Assembly: GCF_037893015.1 (NCBI RefSeq)
Contig: NC_133665.1
Span: 108,001,471-108,065,470 of the forward strand
Source of the DNA: Macrotis lagotis
Lineage: Eukaryota > Chordata > Mammalia > Peramelemorphia > Peramelidae
DNA length: 64,000 nucleotides
Direction: 5' to 3'
Part shown: positions 34,471 to 47,174 of the stretch, piece by piece
Position numbering within the stretch: position 1 is the stretch's first letter
How the letters are laid out: each line of letters begins with the position of its first letter
Program-made: the position numbers and the translations under genes
Notes under the pieces: model-generated
The model's input: only the letters and a program-made list of their open reading frames with translations
Databases searched by the model: none
What the model was told of the DNA's origin: nothing

Positions 34471-35689
34471 CCTTTTCTATAAAGCAAAAGGATAACAATG
34501 GCACCCATTTTGGGGAGAGGGGTAATTTTAAGGATCAGATGAGATAATATATGTAAAGCACTTTGCATATTTTAAAATACTGTGAAAATGCTTTTTAAAA
34601 AATTTATGAAATGCATGTGATACAGATCCCTGTCTGTCTGAAATGAATCAGTCCTAGTTCATTATAGAGTCCTGGAGGTTGGGTGGGAGCTAAGGCACAT
34701 TCCTGAAACCTCTGGGTGGGTGGGTGAGTGGGAATCTCAAGTTTTATAAGGAAGAGCCTTTGCTATAACTGAGGCTCAGAGATTCAGTTCTTCAATTAAA
34801 AAAACAAAAACAAAAAACTCTTACTGAGTATCTACTATGTGTATGGCAATTCTGTTTTAGACCCTGATGAAGGAGACTTTGTTGGGAGATGTGAGCTATG
34901 CTCATGAAACATTTAATTAAACAATCTGAAATGCAAAATACCACGAAGAGGAGAGATGGCTCCTGACTTGGAAGAGTTTAGAATTTAACATGGATACACA
35001 CTTGTACACAACTGTATGACACTCACATGCAAACAACTTAGGAACATCTTCAAAGAATTATGTTAACCACTACTTCCCTACCTCTTTCACTGTCCTAAGT
35101 GTTATTGTATTACTCATCCCCCTTCATTATGGATCTACCCTCTTCCTTCTCTTTTTTTACTCTCTTCGTAGTAATCTCATCCATTTCCATAATATCAACT
35201 ACTATCTGTAGGAAGATAACATTCAGATCTACAAATATGCCCCCTTTTCTCTCCTCCCCTATAGTTCTGCATCTTTGCAGATGCAAAGAATATTCTATCT
35301 AGACAGCTCCTACTCTCCTCTCTCCCAGCCGAGACACTCTTCAAACTCAACATCTCTAAAACAGAATTTATCATCTTACTCCTTAAAGTGTAAGGTTGGA
35401 GTTATCCTTGATTTTTTCATTCTCCCCCACTCCATTCCCATATGCAACCAGTTGCCAAAAATGTAATTTCTAACTACAAAATTCCCAGATCCCTCTTCAC
35501 TCCTTCTCCACTCATAAACCTCACCATATTGCAGGTCTTTATCACCTCTTCACTGAATTCTCTCAGCCTCCTCATGGGTCACCTTGCTTTCAGTTTCTCC
35601 AATCTATTCTCCATAGAGCTGCCAAAAGAATCTTTCTTAAACACAAGTCTCATTATCCCCTGCTTCTTAGAAGCTGTTAGAATGGTTCC

Positions 35690-35785
35690 TTTTGGCCTAT
35701 GGAATGATATAAAAGGAACACTAGATGAAGAACAAGACCCATACTTTTGGATACTGTCAAATGTGGGGATTTCTTTGGCTTCATG

Positions 35786-35838
<53 letters not shown>

Positions 35839-35970
35839 TGTGTGTCTGTGTGTGTGTGTGTGTGTGTGTCTGTGTGTGTGTGTTACAAGGGCTTTTTCCC
35901 CCTTTTCCCCAATGGAGTGTGATGGGAGTGAAAGAAAATAAATGATACTTAAATAAAATAAATAAAAAAG
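35690..35970 (+). mobile_element. L1 3'UTR tail inside L2
   Basis: catacttttggatactgtca, atgtggggatttctttggct, then (TG)n, tacaagggctttttccccct and an A-rich end. Confidence 0.65.
35786..35882 (+). repeat. (TG)n microsatellite, about 97 nt
   Basis: A long TG run with a few TC interruptions. The Cys/Val and Thr/His open frames across it are artefacts. Confidence 0.96.
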
Positions 35971-36639
35971 ATAACATACCAACTCCTCATCCTACCAGTG
36001 TTTCACTCTAGCTCCAGTCATCTACCTTCCAAGATTCATTCATAAAACTCTATGGAAGTCTTCAGGATGTTCCAATGAAGGAAGTCCATTTTCTAAGCCT
36101 CAAACTCAACATTTCATCTCTGACATCTCTGAATTGACATAGGCTTCTCCCCATACCTGAAATGAACTTGTTCATTACCTTCATGACCCTTAGAATCTTT
36201 AACTTCCTTCATGGTTCATGCTAGGTGACAACTCCTATGGGAAATGTTTTTTCTTCCACACAAATCCTCCCCCCCCCCGCCTGCCCCAACTCTCCAGCCA
36301 GTTATTGATGAGATTTCCCCCCCCTCAAATTACTTAGCATTTTCTTATCCATATAAAGGTTGTATTCTTCCAGGAACATGTAAGTTTTTTAAATGTTTGC
36401 TTTTCATCTCGCCTTTGCAATCCTTCTCCCACACCATCCCTGGTACTTAATAAATTCATCTTCTTATTGTAAGTCTTGAAAGCAGAATATATTTACTAGG
36501 ATGTTCATGACTGCTAGATAGAGAGCACAAGGAGAAATTCTTCACCTTCTCTTCCTCCAGCCCAGACACTCCTCAAACTCAAAAGAGTGGAAGGCAGAAG
36601 ATATATTCAATAGATACTAAAATATTAGTTGCATCATTT

Positions 36640-36875
36640 TTAATAGGTAGCTGGGGGGTACAGTGGATAAAACACTGAAGTCTGGACAACCCAAATACAA
36701 ATCCAGTCTCAGACACTTACTAGTTGTATGGTCCTGGGCAAGTCAACTTTTGTTTCATCTTTAAAACTGAGATCATCATGGCACCTACCTCCCAGGGTTG
36801 TTATGAGGATCAAATTAGATGATATTTATAAAAGTGCTTTACACAGTGCCTGCTACAAAGTAGGTGCTTTATTTT
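36640..36875 (+). repeat. MIR-type SINE
   Basis: gggtacagtggataaaacac, ggtcctgggcaagtcaactt, cccagggttgttatgaggat and cagtgcctgctacaaagtag. Confidence 0.8.
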
Positions 36876-36879
36876 TTTA

Positions 36880-37390
36880 TGATTGTCTATTTCCTTTCTT
36901 CCTTCATTGTGGTAGCAAAGAACTGGAAACAAAATAGGTGCCAACTGCTAAAAAATGTAGTGAATTTTTGTAACATGATATCATCCTATCCTAAGAAATG
37001 ATAAATGAGAACCATGAGAAGACATGAACTGGTAGAGAGTGAAGTAAGGAGAAGGTGAATTACAATATATAAAATTACTAAAACAACCAAAACAGAAAAA
37101 AATAATAAAATGAAACTGCATAATTATAATGGTCAAATTTGGCCAGAGACAAGAGTTGAGAAAATGTTCCTTGATTGCAAAGGTAAGGAGATTTGTATGG
37201 GTGTGGCTAGAATGCTGAATAGGCTGTCAGACCAGGTAGATGAGTTGGTTGATTTTGTCAAACTATTTTTTCTTTTAAATCTTTATTATGAGGTTTTCCT
37301 GGATAAATGTAGGAGGTGGAAAGGGACTCATTAAGAAATGAATATCATGTAAAAACAAAATATATCAATAAAAGTAATAATAATAAAGAA
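36880..37390 (+). mobile_element. L1-type 3' tail (diverged)
   Basis: tagcaaagaactggaaacaa, ggtgccaactgctaaaa and gaactggtagagagtgaagt follow L1 3' order. The later part differs from the other tails and ends in a run of TAA. Confidence 0.5.
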
Positions 37391-38364
37391 ACCCAGCCAG
37401 GTGATTATCTCATAAATTAAAGAATCAATAAACAAATCTAAATCCTTTTGTAAAGCAAATAAATATTACCTAACTTTCCCATCTTATAAATTACAGTTTT
37501 TGCATCTATGAATTCTTCATTTTGTAAAACAGATATCTGCTGATAAGAAAGCAGAATTTTTGCAAATTGATTTTTAAAAATTTAATACTGTTATAAATAC
37601 ACTAGGGGGAGCTGCTGACTAAAAGAAACTTGAATAAGACAGTTTTCTAGAATGAATAAGCCTTCTGAAAAATCCATAATAATACTCTGTTATATAAGTG
37701 AAAACCTAGATATGTCTCTATCAGTTTTGCAGAAATTGTCATAATCAAATTTGCCTAATTGGGAGGAAAGAAAGAATCCATCTGAATACTAGTAAGAATT
37801 GAGATCAGGAAGAATCTAGAGAATGTCCAACAATACTAGATGTACTCCCCACATTGTACTAATGACATTTCAGGGGAGACTACCATAGCCCTATTTTTAA
37901 TCACTAGATATGCTAAAAATTATTCAGCTTGTGTCACCACATCAACCCCGTTCCTGGAAGTAATGGAACCCCTCTTCTGACTATTCTTAGCAGTTTCTCT
38001 GCCCATCTCAAAACCATTTGCCTTATTCAAATATGTCACAGTAAGAAGAGTAATAGCTCTGGAGTCAGAGAGTCTGAATTTGAATCTTGACTTTCCATTT
38101 ACTCTCTTGGACAAATATTCTTCCCTCTCAGTGTGTTAGTTTCTACATTTAAAATTTAGACTAGATTACTGATCTAAGCTAAAAGAGTCCTTAAAGGACA
38201 TTTAGTCCAAACCCTTCCTTTTACAGATAAGGAAACTGAGGCCTTCGAGAAAGGGTAAGTGATTTCCCCACAAACATAACAAGCATTCAGGTGATTTCTA
38301 TGGGACCTCCCAGCAATAAATCTATGATCCTAATCTACTGGTTTCTATCCCTCCCTTGTGGACT

Positions 38365-38570
38365 CTGACTTGTTGCTCATTTTTGAAGAGGACCGATGAT
38401 TTCACAGGGTAATGTCTTGACTTGAGTGTGAACTGAATTTAAGTGAGGCAGTTACACTCTTCCAGCATCATAAAATTCAATGACTGGACAAAAGTCAAGA
38501 TGACTAGTAATGAAGCAGATGACCTTGGTGTCTTTGATGTCTGAAAGAGGTAAGCACTCTACATCCTGTG
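38365..38570 (-). mobile_element. Composite SINE body, antisense, degraded
   Basis: ttgttgctcatttttgaaga, ctgaatttaagtgaggcagt and ttcaatgactggacaaaagt. Confidence 0.5.
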
Positions 38571-39244
38571 TCAGCTCCATGGTCTTTGGAACAAATTGTT
38601 CTCATACACCGATTCCACCAAGGAAGGTCTTCACATGCTTGGGAAAAGACATCCCCTAACTCACCAATAGGGTTGAAGCTCATGGGTAATCCTCAACCTG
38701 CTTTCACATGTCTGCTGAGATGGTTTCACTGTGGATTGTGGCTAGCAGTATTGCTACAGTTTCTTGGAACTGCAGGTGAGAGTTGAGTGGCAAGTGGACA
38801 CCAAAGGTGGATGGGCAGTCCTGTCCTCACACCAGAGGTGCTAGTCCTCCTTGACAACTCTGCTCTGAGGGTGTTCAAGGTCAGAGGCTAGAGTCCTTGT
38901 AGGGAAGAACCTGTCTCATTGATTTTTCTATATCTGGCAAGCAAATATAGGACCTTCGGGAGCATAAAGTAAGAACCCTGAACATTTTTGATGTGTTGAA
39001 TAAAAATTAGAATTCACAGGATAGATATTCAACCTTCCCCAGACCCTTCCAGAGAAAAAAAGTTACCTTTAGTGATGAGATGGGGAAGCTTCAGACACAA
39101 TTCAAAAAAGCTGGAGAGAAGACACTGCTCCTGGTTCTGAATAGAGGGATTCATTCATTCCATCTACAATCCTTCTGAGCCTCCTGCCTTTCCCTTCTGG
39201 GCAGGCAAGGGAAACTTTTCTGTTCTGGAAGATCTCATAGCTCC

Positions 39245-39480
39245 TCTAGAGGTGGACAGGTGATACAGTGGATAGAGCACTGAGAGAGGGGGGGCAGGAG
39301 GATGAATTCAAATGTGATCTCAGACATTAGCTGTGTGACCCTAGGCAAGTCATTTAACCACGAATCTGCCCTGCCCGTTTTCTTGATGGGGAAACGGGGA
39401 TAATGAAAGTACCTCCCTCACAGAGGTGTTATGGGGATCAAATGAGAAAATGACTGTAAATGATGTATTGCAGTGTGTGA
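39245..39480 (+). repeat. MIR-type SINE
   Basis: gtggacaggtgatacagtgg, gaccctaggcaagtcattta and cacagaggtgttatggggat. Confidence 0.75.
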
Positions 39481-40601
39481 CAGTAGGGACTGATCTCCCT
39501 TTCTTGAGACTGGCCCTCAGCTAGCTGTCCTAGCCACCATGGAAAGGGCTCTGGATTTGCAGGCCGAAGGCCAGTGCTTCCTGAGTGTTGATCTGACTTA
39601 GCATGTCCTCGGTGGGAATGCTGTTTACTACTTATGGACTATTTGGTCTGGGGCAATGTAGTCCCTTTGGCGCCCGGTTCCTTATCTGTAGAGGCGGTGG
39701 GAGCAGAGGACTTCGGGGTCCCTGGCAGTTCGAAGTTCCACCACCCAGGGCTAACAGCTACAGCTTGGCCCAGGCAAAAGGGCAGCTAGATGGAAACCTC
39801 AAGGCTATGCAAGTCTCGGGGAGCCTCCGCGGTGCCTTCCAGTTCAGTCCCACAGGTGGCCGAGAGAAGGCAGCAAAGACAAATCTGGGTTAAGGACTGG
39901 CCCAGGCGGGGTGGGAAGGGACCCCGTCCGGTCAGACTCAGCTCCTAGCCCAGGAGCCTTTCCCCTCTCGCCGCTGGGCCCATACCAGATGGGACTGCTT
40001 CTCTCTGGCTATGTCTTCGCTATTTTCCAAACCTGAATCGTCTCCAGCGGGATCTGGGGGGGGGGGGGGCATGAGCTCAAGGTGGGGCGCCCGCTTCTCC
40101 TCGAACCCCATTCCCGATCTGACCCCCTTTCCCCACCAGGAGACGAAGGAAGACGCTCCTGCCCGGCAAAGAATGTCTATTGATCTGTGAGCGGGCGGAT
40201 TGGTCCGGGCCACTGGGGTCTCTGCGTTCCACGAGCCCGACCTTCCCCCCAGGCCTCAGTTTCCTCCTCTGCAAGGCGAGGGAGGTGGATCTCCCCCCCG
40301 GGTACCACCCCACCCTCGTCCAGGCCTTGGGTCCCCCCTGCGCGTGGCGGGTGAGCTCTTCGCCCCCCACTCTCCCGCTCTCTTCCCCCCTCCCCTAAGC
40401 TCTGGGCCCGCGGAGTGAGGAGGGGCGGCGGCGGCCGCAGAGGCCGGCTTTCGTTTCCTTTTCTGTCCGTCCTCGGGCGGACTAGGGGGCCCGGGCCCCG
40501 CTGGGCCCCGCCTCTCCGCCTCTCCTCCGGGTTCTCCAGCCGGGGTCCCGGCCTTCCCCTTTAAGGGTGGACCGCGCGGGGCCCAAAGTGGGGATGACGC
40601 G

Positions 40602-40617
40602 TGGGGCGGGTCACGTG
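40602..40617 (+). promoter_or_regulatory. MAPKAPK3: Sp1 site and GTCACGTG E-box (probable core promoter)
   Basis: tggggcggg (GC box) runs directly into GTCACGTG, a full USF/MiT-TFE type E-box, with TGACGC just upstream. There is no TATA box. The spacing suits a CpG-island promoter with initiation shortly downstream. Confidence 0.55.
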
Positions 40618-40619
40618 GG

Positions 40620-40710
40620 GGCCCCAGGCCAGTGCCAGGACGCCGTGGCCCGGGCTCCGAGTCCGGCTCCTGGCACAGCTCTGAGTCCCCGCCGCCGCCG
40701 CCGCCTCCAG
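40620..40710 (+). other. MAPKAPK3: MAPKAPK3 non-coding exon 1 (candidate)
   Basis: Downstream of the Sp1/E-box the sequence runs through (GCC)n to ctccag|gtagcc, a usable donor at 40710/40711. An alternative donor, gg|gtgagc, lies at 40350/40351. Either could join the acceptor at 41511. Only transcript data can choose. Confidence 0.35.
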
Positions 40711-40799
40711 GTAGCCGGCCCCTCCGGGCCCCTCCGGCCCCTCCGGGCCGCTGCCCCCACGGCGGAGCTTGCGGCCCTTCGCCTCCCGCGGCTGCCCCT

Positions 40800-40950
40800 C
40801 ACCTGGCGCGGACGCACCTGGCCCGGGCGCACCTGGCCCGGGCGCACTTGGCCCGGACGCACCTGGCCCGGGCGCACCTGGCCCGGGCGCACCTGGCCCG
40901 GGCGCACTTGGCCCAGGACGCACCTGGCCCGGACGCACCTGGCCCGGACG
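40800..40950 (+). repeat. 15-bp minisatellite, 10 units, one E-box per unit
   Basis: Ten units of cacctggcccgggcg with small variants: units 4 and 8 have cactt, unit 8 is 16 nt, and some end ggacg. Because 15 is a multiple of 3, the frames stay open, which explains the long Arg/Pro/Gly/Ala frames on both strands; none is taken as coding. Confidence 0.95.
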
Positions 40951-41039
40951 CACCGGTGCCCAGCCTCTGCCCTGGCCTCTGCGCTCCCTCCGAGAGAGTG
41001 CCCTCCGCCTCTTCCTGCTCTTCCTCCCCTCCCCCGTCA

Positions 41040-41511
41040 TCTTGACTCAAGTCTCAACTTTCTCCTCCTTCACCTGACCCTGACGGTCCTGGATCTCCCC
41101 CCCCCCCCCCCGCTCTCCTCCCTCCCCTCTCCCCCCACCCCAGGACTCAGGCACACCTGTCCCCCACTCCACCAGAGTCCTCAGCTTCTTCCCTACCTCC
41201 CACCTGCCCTTCTCCTCTAATCCGCTTAGCTCCTTCTCTTCCCCTGCATTAGGCCCCGGTACACCCATCTTCAACCTCACCTTAGTACAAACTTCAAGCC
41301 TTGAGGTGCCCTCCCTACTAATCTGACCCGGTCTCCTCCTCTTGTCCTTAGCTCCTTTTATTCCCGGCTCTGTCACCCCCCCACACACACACACACACAC
41401 TCTCACCTTTTCATTTTTGTCTCTTCTCTGCATTTTGTAGTCCTTATTTCACCCTTCAGACTTGGCTGTGTTCTTCTCCTGGCCCTGACACCTTCTCCCT
41501 CTGCTCCTCAG
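41040..41511 (+). other. Pyrimidine-rich stretch before the MAPKAPK3 coding exon
   Basis: About 470 nt of C/T-rich sequence with a 15-C run (41097-41111) and a (CA)n of about 20 nt (41381-41400). It forms the end of the leader intron and its polypyrimidine tract. Confidence 0.7.
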
Positions 41512-41918
<407 letters not shown>

Positions 41919-42389
41919 TGACTGACAGCAGATGAGGGACTACTTTTGGAGCATCCTTTGTATGCTGTAGGAGGGTTAGTTTAGTTTAAGAAACTAGGGC
42001 TAGTTTAGGATAAAGAAAAGAGGATTGGAGGAAGATATGATTGCTTGCCCTCAAGGGCTGTCTGGCACAAGAGTTTCTATGGGTTGTTTGACTAAGAGCG
42101 TGGATGAAAGTTACAAAGAGGCAGATTTCAGTTCTAAATAAGCAGAAACGGTCTAACAGCTAATGATATCCCAAGGAGGAATGGGCTGCCGTAGTGGGGT
42201 TCCTATCACCAAATGGCTTCAAAAAGACCAAAGAGTCATTTGTCAAGAACAGAATAACTGGAATTTCTGTTGAGATATGCTCTAGATGCCTTAGAGACTT
42301 ATTCCAACTCCGACTTCTTCTGATTTTTTTTCTTTCCATAATAATCCCTACCAGATCCTAGTGTACCTGAAAAAGGTAAAAACTTAAAA

Positions 42390-42600
42390 GCATTTATGTG
42401 GTGCTTTGCCAACCTTATTCTTCATATTCATTACCTGATTGGATTGTCATAATAACTAGGAGGTAGGTAGTAGAATTAGTACCATTCTCCATTTTATAGA
42501 TTTGAAAACTGAAATCCAAATGATTTGCCCAAGGTCATAGAATAATTCAGGGGCAGAGTTTGTCCATGGTTTTTAGACTCCCAATCCAATACCCTTTCTA
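42390..42600 (-). repeat. MIR-type SINE, antisense
   Basis: tatgtggtgctttgccaacc, gattggattgtcataataac and gatttgcccaaggtcataga. Confidence 0.7.
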
Positions 42601-42604
42601 CCAA

Positions 42605-42845
42605 AATAGTTGACAGACAGAATAGAGCACTAGAGCTAGAGTCAGGAAGACGTGAGTTCAAATCCTCCTCTTGACACTTACTAGCCTTGTGATTCTAGGC
42701 AACTCATAACCTCTATCTGACTCCATTACCATCTCCTTAAAATGGGAAAAATCTAGTGCCTTCCTCCCAGGGTTGTCAAGATGAAATAATATTAGTAAAG
42801 TGCTTTGCAAACACCACATAAATGCTAGCTATTGTTGTAATGAAG
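42605..42845 (+). repeat. MIR-type SINE
   Basis: agagctagagtcaggaagac, attctaggcaactcataacc, cccagggttgtcaagatgaa and agtgctttgcaaacaccaca. It stands tail to tail with the preceding antisense copy. Confidence 0.8.
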
Positions 42846-43559
42846 ATAATGGTACCACTCTGAGCACCTTTATGGGACTTTTGCTAGCATCTGATGATAC
42901 TGCCTAGTGATTATCCCTGTTCTACAATATTGTCCATTCGTGACCTTGGATAATGTTTGAGCAATCCTAATTTGTCTCATTTGTATAAATAACAGACCCC
43001 AATGTGTGAATAGCTGAATTAGATGGTACTTTAGAGGACATTTAGTCCAACTTTCTCATTATATAGAGAAGGAAATGGCTCTAGAGAAATGGCAATGACT
43101 TCTATAAGGTCACCTGGCAAGTTAGTGATAGAATTGGGACTAGAACCCAGGCCTCCTGGCTCCTGATTGAGTATATTCTTTACAACACATCAGGCTGGTT
43201 CCTTTTTTAAAATACTTCAATCTCCCCGTTGCCTGGGTTACCTATATCTCCTGCTACTGCATTGTAAGCTCCCAGAGGGTGGGGACCACATCTTCTCTAC
43301 CTCCTCCACATCCTGTCTGCCCACAACATACTGTATAGGGACAACTGATACTTTCTTTTTTATGGGGGTAGCAGAATTGATTCCATTCCTCTTGGAGATA
43401 TGCATTTCTTTTGGGGTACAGGCCCCATCAGTGAGGCTAGAGACTGTAAGACAATACAGAACCATATCAATTAAGGCCTGTAGTAAGGGAGACCTAGAAG
43501 TTATAGGTGAGGGATGAACAGGTCAATGGTGGACAGACCTCTCAGAACATCTGGCTAAC

Positions 43560-43745
43560 TTTGTTCTGCATCTTTCTAGTATGTATTTTATGTGACATGT
43601 ATAACAGTTCTCTGTGTCTGTCATCCCTCCTGTGAACTCTCTGAAGACAAAGAAATTTATATACACTTTTTATCTTCTCCAAGGTCCAGAACAGATTTCT
43701 GCTTACAGTAGGTGCTTAATAATTGTGTATTGACTTGAACAATGA
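43560..43745 (+). mobile_element. L2 LINE 3' end
   Basis: ccctcctgtgaactctctga, tctccaaggtccagaacaga and agtaggtgcttaataattgt. Confidence 0.6.
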
Positions 43746-45676
43746 AAACCTAGCGAACGGTGATTGCTTCCACATGGAGCATGAGTGCCCAGATACTGAG
43801 GCTCTGGGACCATTTCTGTTGAAGAGAGGAAGGATTTGTTCTTCCCTCCCCTAAGCTGGGGAGAGAGGGCAGGTTTATAGCCTGCATGGCTGATATTCTC
43901 AGTACTAGTCTTTCTTGATAAGAGTCAAGCCAAACCTTGGAACTAGAGAGCTCTATGATCTCATTTTTAGTGTAGAAAACTGACTAAACTGGGACTTGTC
44001 TCTTACTGCCTCCCAGACAAGGGTTATATAGACAATATCATCCTATCTCCATAAATGGTTCCCTGTTTCCATCTGGCATCTTTTAACTTTCTAAAACTTT
44101 CACCTCCTCCTAATTCATCTGGTTGTCCCCAGTCTTCTAATTCCTGTACTGAAACCCAGTTGACAATATAAACCCAGTGGCCCCTGGCATAATTTTTTGA
44201 ATTAAAAAAACCCAATTATTAAGCATTACTGAATGGTAGTACCAAAGTCACAGGGGTAGATGTAAGAGGCTCATTGATACAGAGCTGTGCAGTCTTTACA
44301 AAAGTTATGTAGGGGAGCCTCCCTGTAAGGGAAACATCTTTTCCCCTTTTGTAGCAATTTCCAAAAAGTATCTCTGCCCTTGAAACCAGAGCTGATCTGA
44401 TTCTCTATTAAGTCCTTTTTTTTTGATCTAAGAAAAAAAGGGTAAAATACTCAGGGAGAACTTAAAAAAATCAATGAGTATATCTTCTTCTTCAACCCTT
44501 CCCTTCTCCTAACCTTTTTTATATCACCCCTTCTTAATAGTAGGAGCTAGCTAACAATATAGGCAGAAATAGGGGAAGCCCAGACCTTCCTATAGATTAT
44601 CAATATCAGAATTTTTAGTGGGTATGAAGTCTTGTGTTAGACATTGTTTAGCACCTAGACTTAAAAAATGAAGTGGCCAAGCACCTTAGAGGTTGAGTTG
44701 GGCCAATCCATCCAAAAGACCATGGGACTGGGAGCCAGAAGATCTTAGTTTGAATCCTAGTTCCTACCTTTGATTTAGTTTTATATCTTTGTCCAGGTTT
44801 GATGTTTTTCTGTGCTTCTGTGCACAGGACAGGAACCATTTTAATATGAGAGGAACAGTAATAAATAACCCTCCTTGTTGTATAGGATCCAATGATAAAT
44901 GAGATACCTTTGAAAACCTTAAAGTATTCTGTGTTATTTGCCTTCACTGAAATCCTTCTCTGTTGCCTTTTTCTGTGCTTCTCACAATTATACAAGTGTT
45001 GACAGTTCCTAACCTGAGACAATGTGTAGAGTACTGTTCTGGAAATGCTGGGTTCAATTCTTTCCTCAGATGTTTATTAGTTATGAGATTCTAAAGTTGC
45101 CATTTAACCTCCATCAGCCTCAGTTATCTTATCTTTCAAATGAGATGTTTGATCTAGGTGACCTCTGAGGTCCCTTTTAGTATTAAAAAAAATCTGTCCT
45201 TTTGTGAGTGCTTGCCCCAAAATAGGTTGTTGTTCAAGTGCCAGCCTAGCTACGCTTAGAGAGGTTCATCATTGAAAACTCAGCCCCTTAGCAATGAATT
45301 TCTCTTGGTCATAATAACTCATAAAACTATCTTCTTGAGGCAGAGAGGTTGGTGTTCTACATTGGTAGAAAAGGATCCAAATGGATGAGATCATGAATCT
45401 TTTCAAGATACTGAAAGGCAGGTATAGCATGATATCATAGAAAAAGTACCGGGCCTGATTTGAAGCTATATGTTCCTGGACAAGTCTCTGTCTCTTTATC
45501 TCTTCCTCCCTATGTCTCTGTCTCTTTTCTTTCCTCTAAATTGTATGAAGGAATGGATTAATAGGGAGAAGATCAACCTGTATTCAGGAAGACAGTTCAA
45601 GGCTTGCCTCATGATCATGAGAAGTCAATCATCTTTGTCATATCATCATGGACAACTTTTTTTAAAAAAGTGTTAC

Positions 45677-45830
45677 AGAGGCAGTTAAGTTGCACAATGG
45701 TTAGAGCACTGGCCCTGGAGTCAGGAGAACCTGAGTTCAAATCCAGCCTCAGACATTTAATATTTGCCTAGCTGTATGACCTTGGCAAGTCACTCAAAAC
45801 CCATTGCCTTAAACAAATAAAAAAAAATTT
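45677..45830 (+). mobile_element. tRNA-derived SINE
   Basis: gaggcagttaagttgcacaa to cccattgccttaaacaaata; flanked by aagtgttaca and aagtgttata. Confidence 0.88.
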
Positions 45831-46204
45831 AAGTGTTATAGATCTATATTGGTGGAGAAAGATTTCCTCCACAGATGAAATCACAGATTCTGACTGTTCT
45901 CCTAACCTTCTCAAAAGTACTATTAAATTTAAATAGAAAACTGTTGTATGAGAACTCTTTGTAAACTCTAAGGAGCTGTTTCAATGCAAAATATTTTTTA
46001 CTGTTAATTCTTTAGCAGTAGTAGGACTTACTTTTTAACCCAGAAAGTTTACCCATTTCTCCATAAGAGTGCCATGTACCCTTGTGATATCATTCTTCTG
46101 TCACCAAATTATAGTAGTAACATTTGGCCAACCTTCCAAAAAATCCATGGGAGTTAAACTGCCAAAGGGCCTTTTATGCTATTAGGATCTTTCCCTAGAG
46201 AGCT

Positions 46205-46540
46205 TTGGGAATGTTTTGATATGATCTTGGTAATGTTTGTACTTCATTTTCAAAGAAGGCCATGTCATCAAGGTTGGTGATGTCCTGACAAGCACTTGAA
46301 TTGGATTTGAGTGAGAGGGTATGGTGCTAAGTTACCAGTCTCACATCTCCTCCAGAGCCATCTAGATCCAGTGGTCAGATATGGAAACTGGAGATGGATG
46401 TGAGGTGATCAGGAATAAATGACTTGCCCCAGGTCACACAGCTAGTACGTGACAAGTGTCTGAGACTGGATTCGAACTCCTGTCCTCCTGACTCCAAGGT
46501 CAGTGCTCTGTCCACTGTGCCACCTAGCTGCCCCTAAGAT
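46205..46540 (-). mobile_element. Composite SINE, full length, antisense
   Basis: ttcattttcaaagaaggcca, gcacttgaattggatttgag, agagccatctagatccagtg and tccactgtgccacctagctg. Confidence 0.85.
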
Positions 46541-47174
46541 CTTGGTAGGGATGTCAAACTAGACATCTTCTAGAGCTAAACACCTCTGCTTCCCAGGAAA
46601 TCACCTCCTACTGATTGGTAGGAATATAGTGGTCTATGCTCCACTGTCTATCTTTATGCCCAGCCTTGGGATGGCAATGTCTGTAATTTTCATCAGGTCA
46701 TAACCTCTTCTCAGAATTATTATTTCCTTTTACCATCAGGCTGCTGTGCCTTTAACTATCATCTGAAGCCAGAAGGGAAGAAGTACACAGTTGCTTCCCT
46801 TTCCCTTTTCCCCTTTTCATCTTCTCTTGCCCAATCACTAAGTCATTTAAGTCATCTGGGCTTGAGGGGAGGAGAGAGGGTGGAGAATTGCATCCCATGT
46901 GGTTGTGGCATTCAGGGAGGAGTTTACAGTGTATGGGGAAGACAAGACTTAAACTCAGAAAAAATGTACTGAAGAGTACCAGGCTGTAGGTGTTCAAGGC
47001 TGGTTGGGCAGAGCAGATAGTAAAAGAACTTAGAGGAAGGAAGGATTTCTGTGAGCTGATATAGACAGAGAGTGATTTTTGAAGGCAGGAGATGGGAGAG
47101 GGGGAGGAGAACATAGAGTTAGGTTTTGAAAGAGACTGGATTCCTCTGGATGAGGAAATATTTAGGATATGAAT

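Larger units (their letters stand above)
35060..36480 (+). mobile_element. L2 LINE 3' half, split by an L1 tail
   Basis: The left part (35060-35665) includes ttcaaactcaacatctctaa, ttgccaaaaatgtaatttct and ccaatctattctccatagag. The right part (35975-36480) runs to the 3' end. An L1 tail with (TG)n separates them. Confidence 0.65.
24080..39640. other. Intergenic region between CISH and MAPKAPK3 promoters
   Basis: About 15.5 kb with no supported exon, made mainly of L2, L3 and L1 pieces and SINEs. The stretches 30.3-31.3, 31.7-32.4 and 37.4-38.35 kb show no recognisable feature. An alternative upstream MAPKAPK3 leader exon could lie here undetected. Confidence 0.7.
39650..41000. promoter_or_regulatory. 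MAPKAPK3: CpG island / MAPKAPK3 promoter region
   Basis: GC-rich and CpG-dense for about 1.35 kb, ending 0.6 kb before the first coding exon. It holds GC boxes, an E-box, a 15-bp minisatellite and a run of 14 G (about 40056-40069). Confidence 0.8.

Noticed and set aside
35579-35982. Cys/Val- and His/Thr-rich frames
   Set aside because: They are translations of the (TG)n microsatellite.
40567-41220. Long open frames on both strands across the 15-bp array (up to about 217 codons)
   Set aside because: The repeat length is a multiple of three in GC-rich DNA, so frames stay open by construction. The products are Arg/Pro/Gly/Ala repeats with no known domain.
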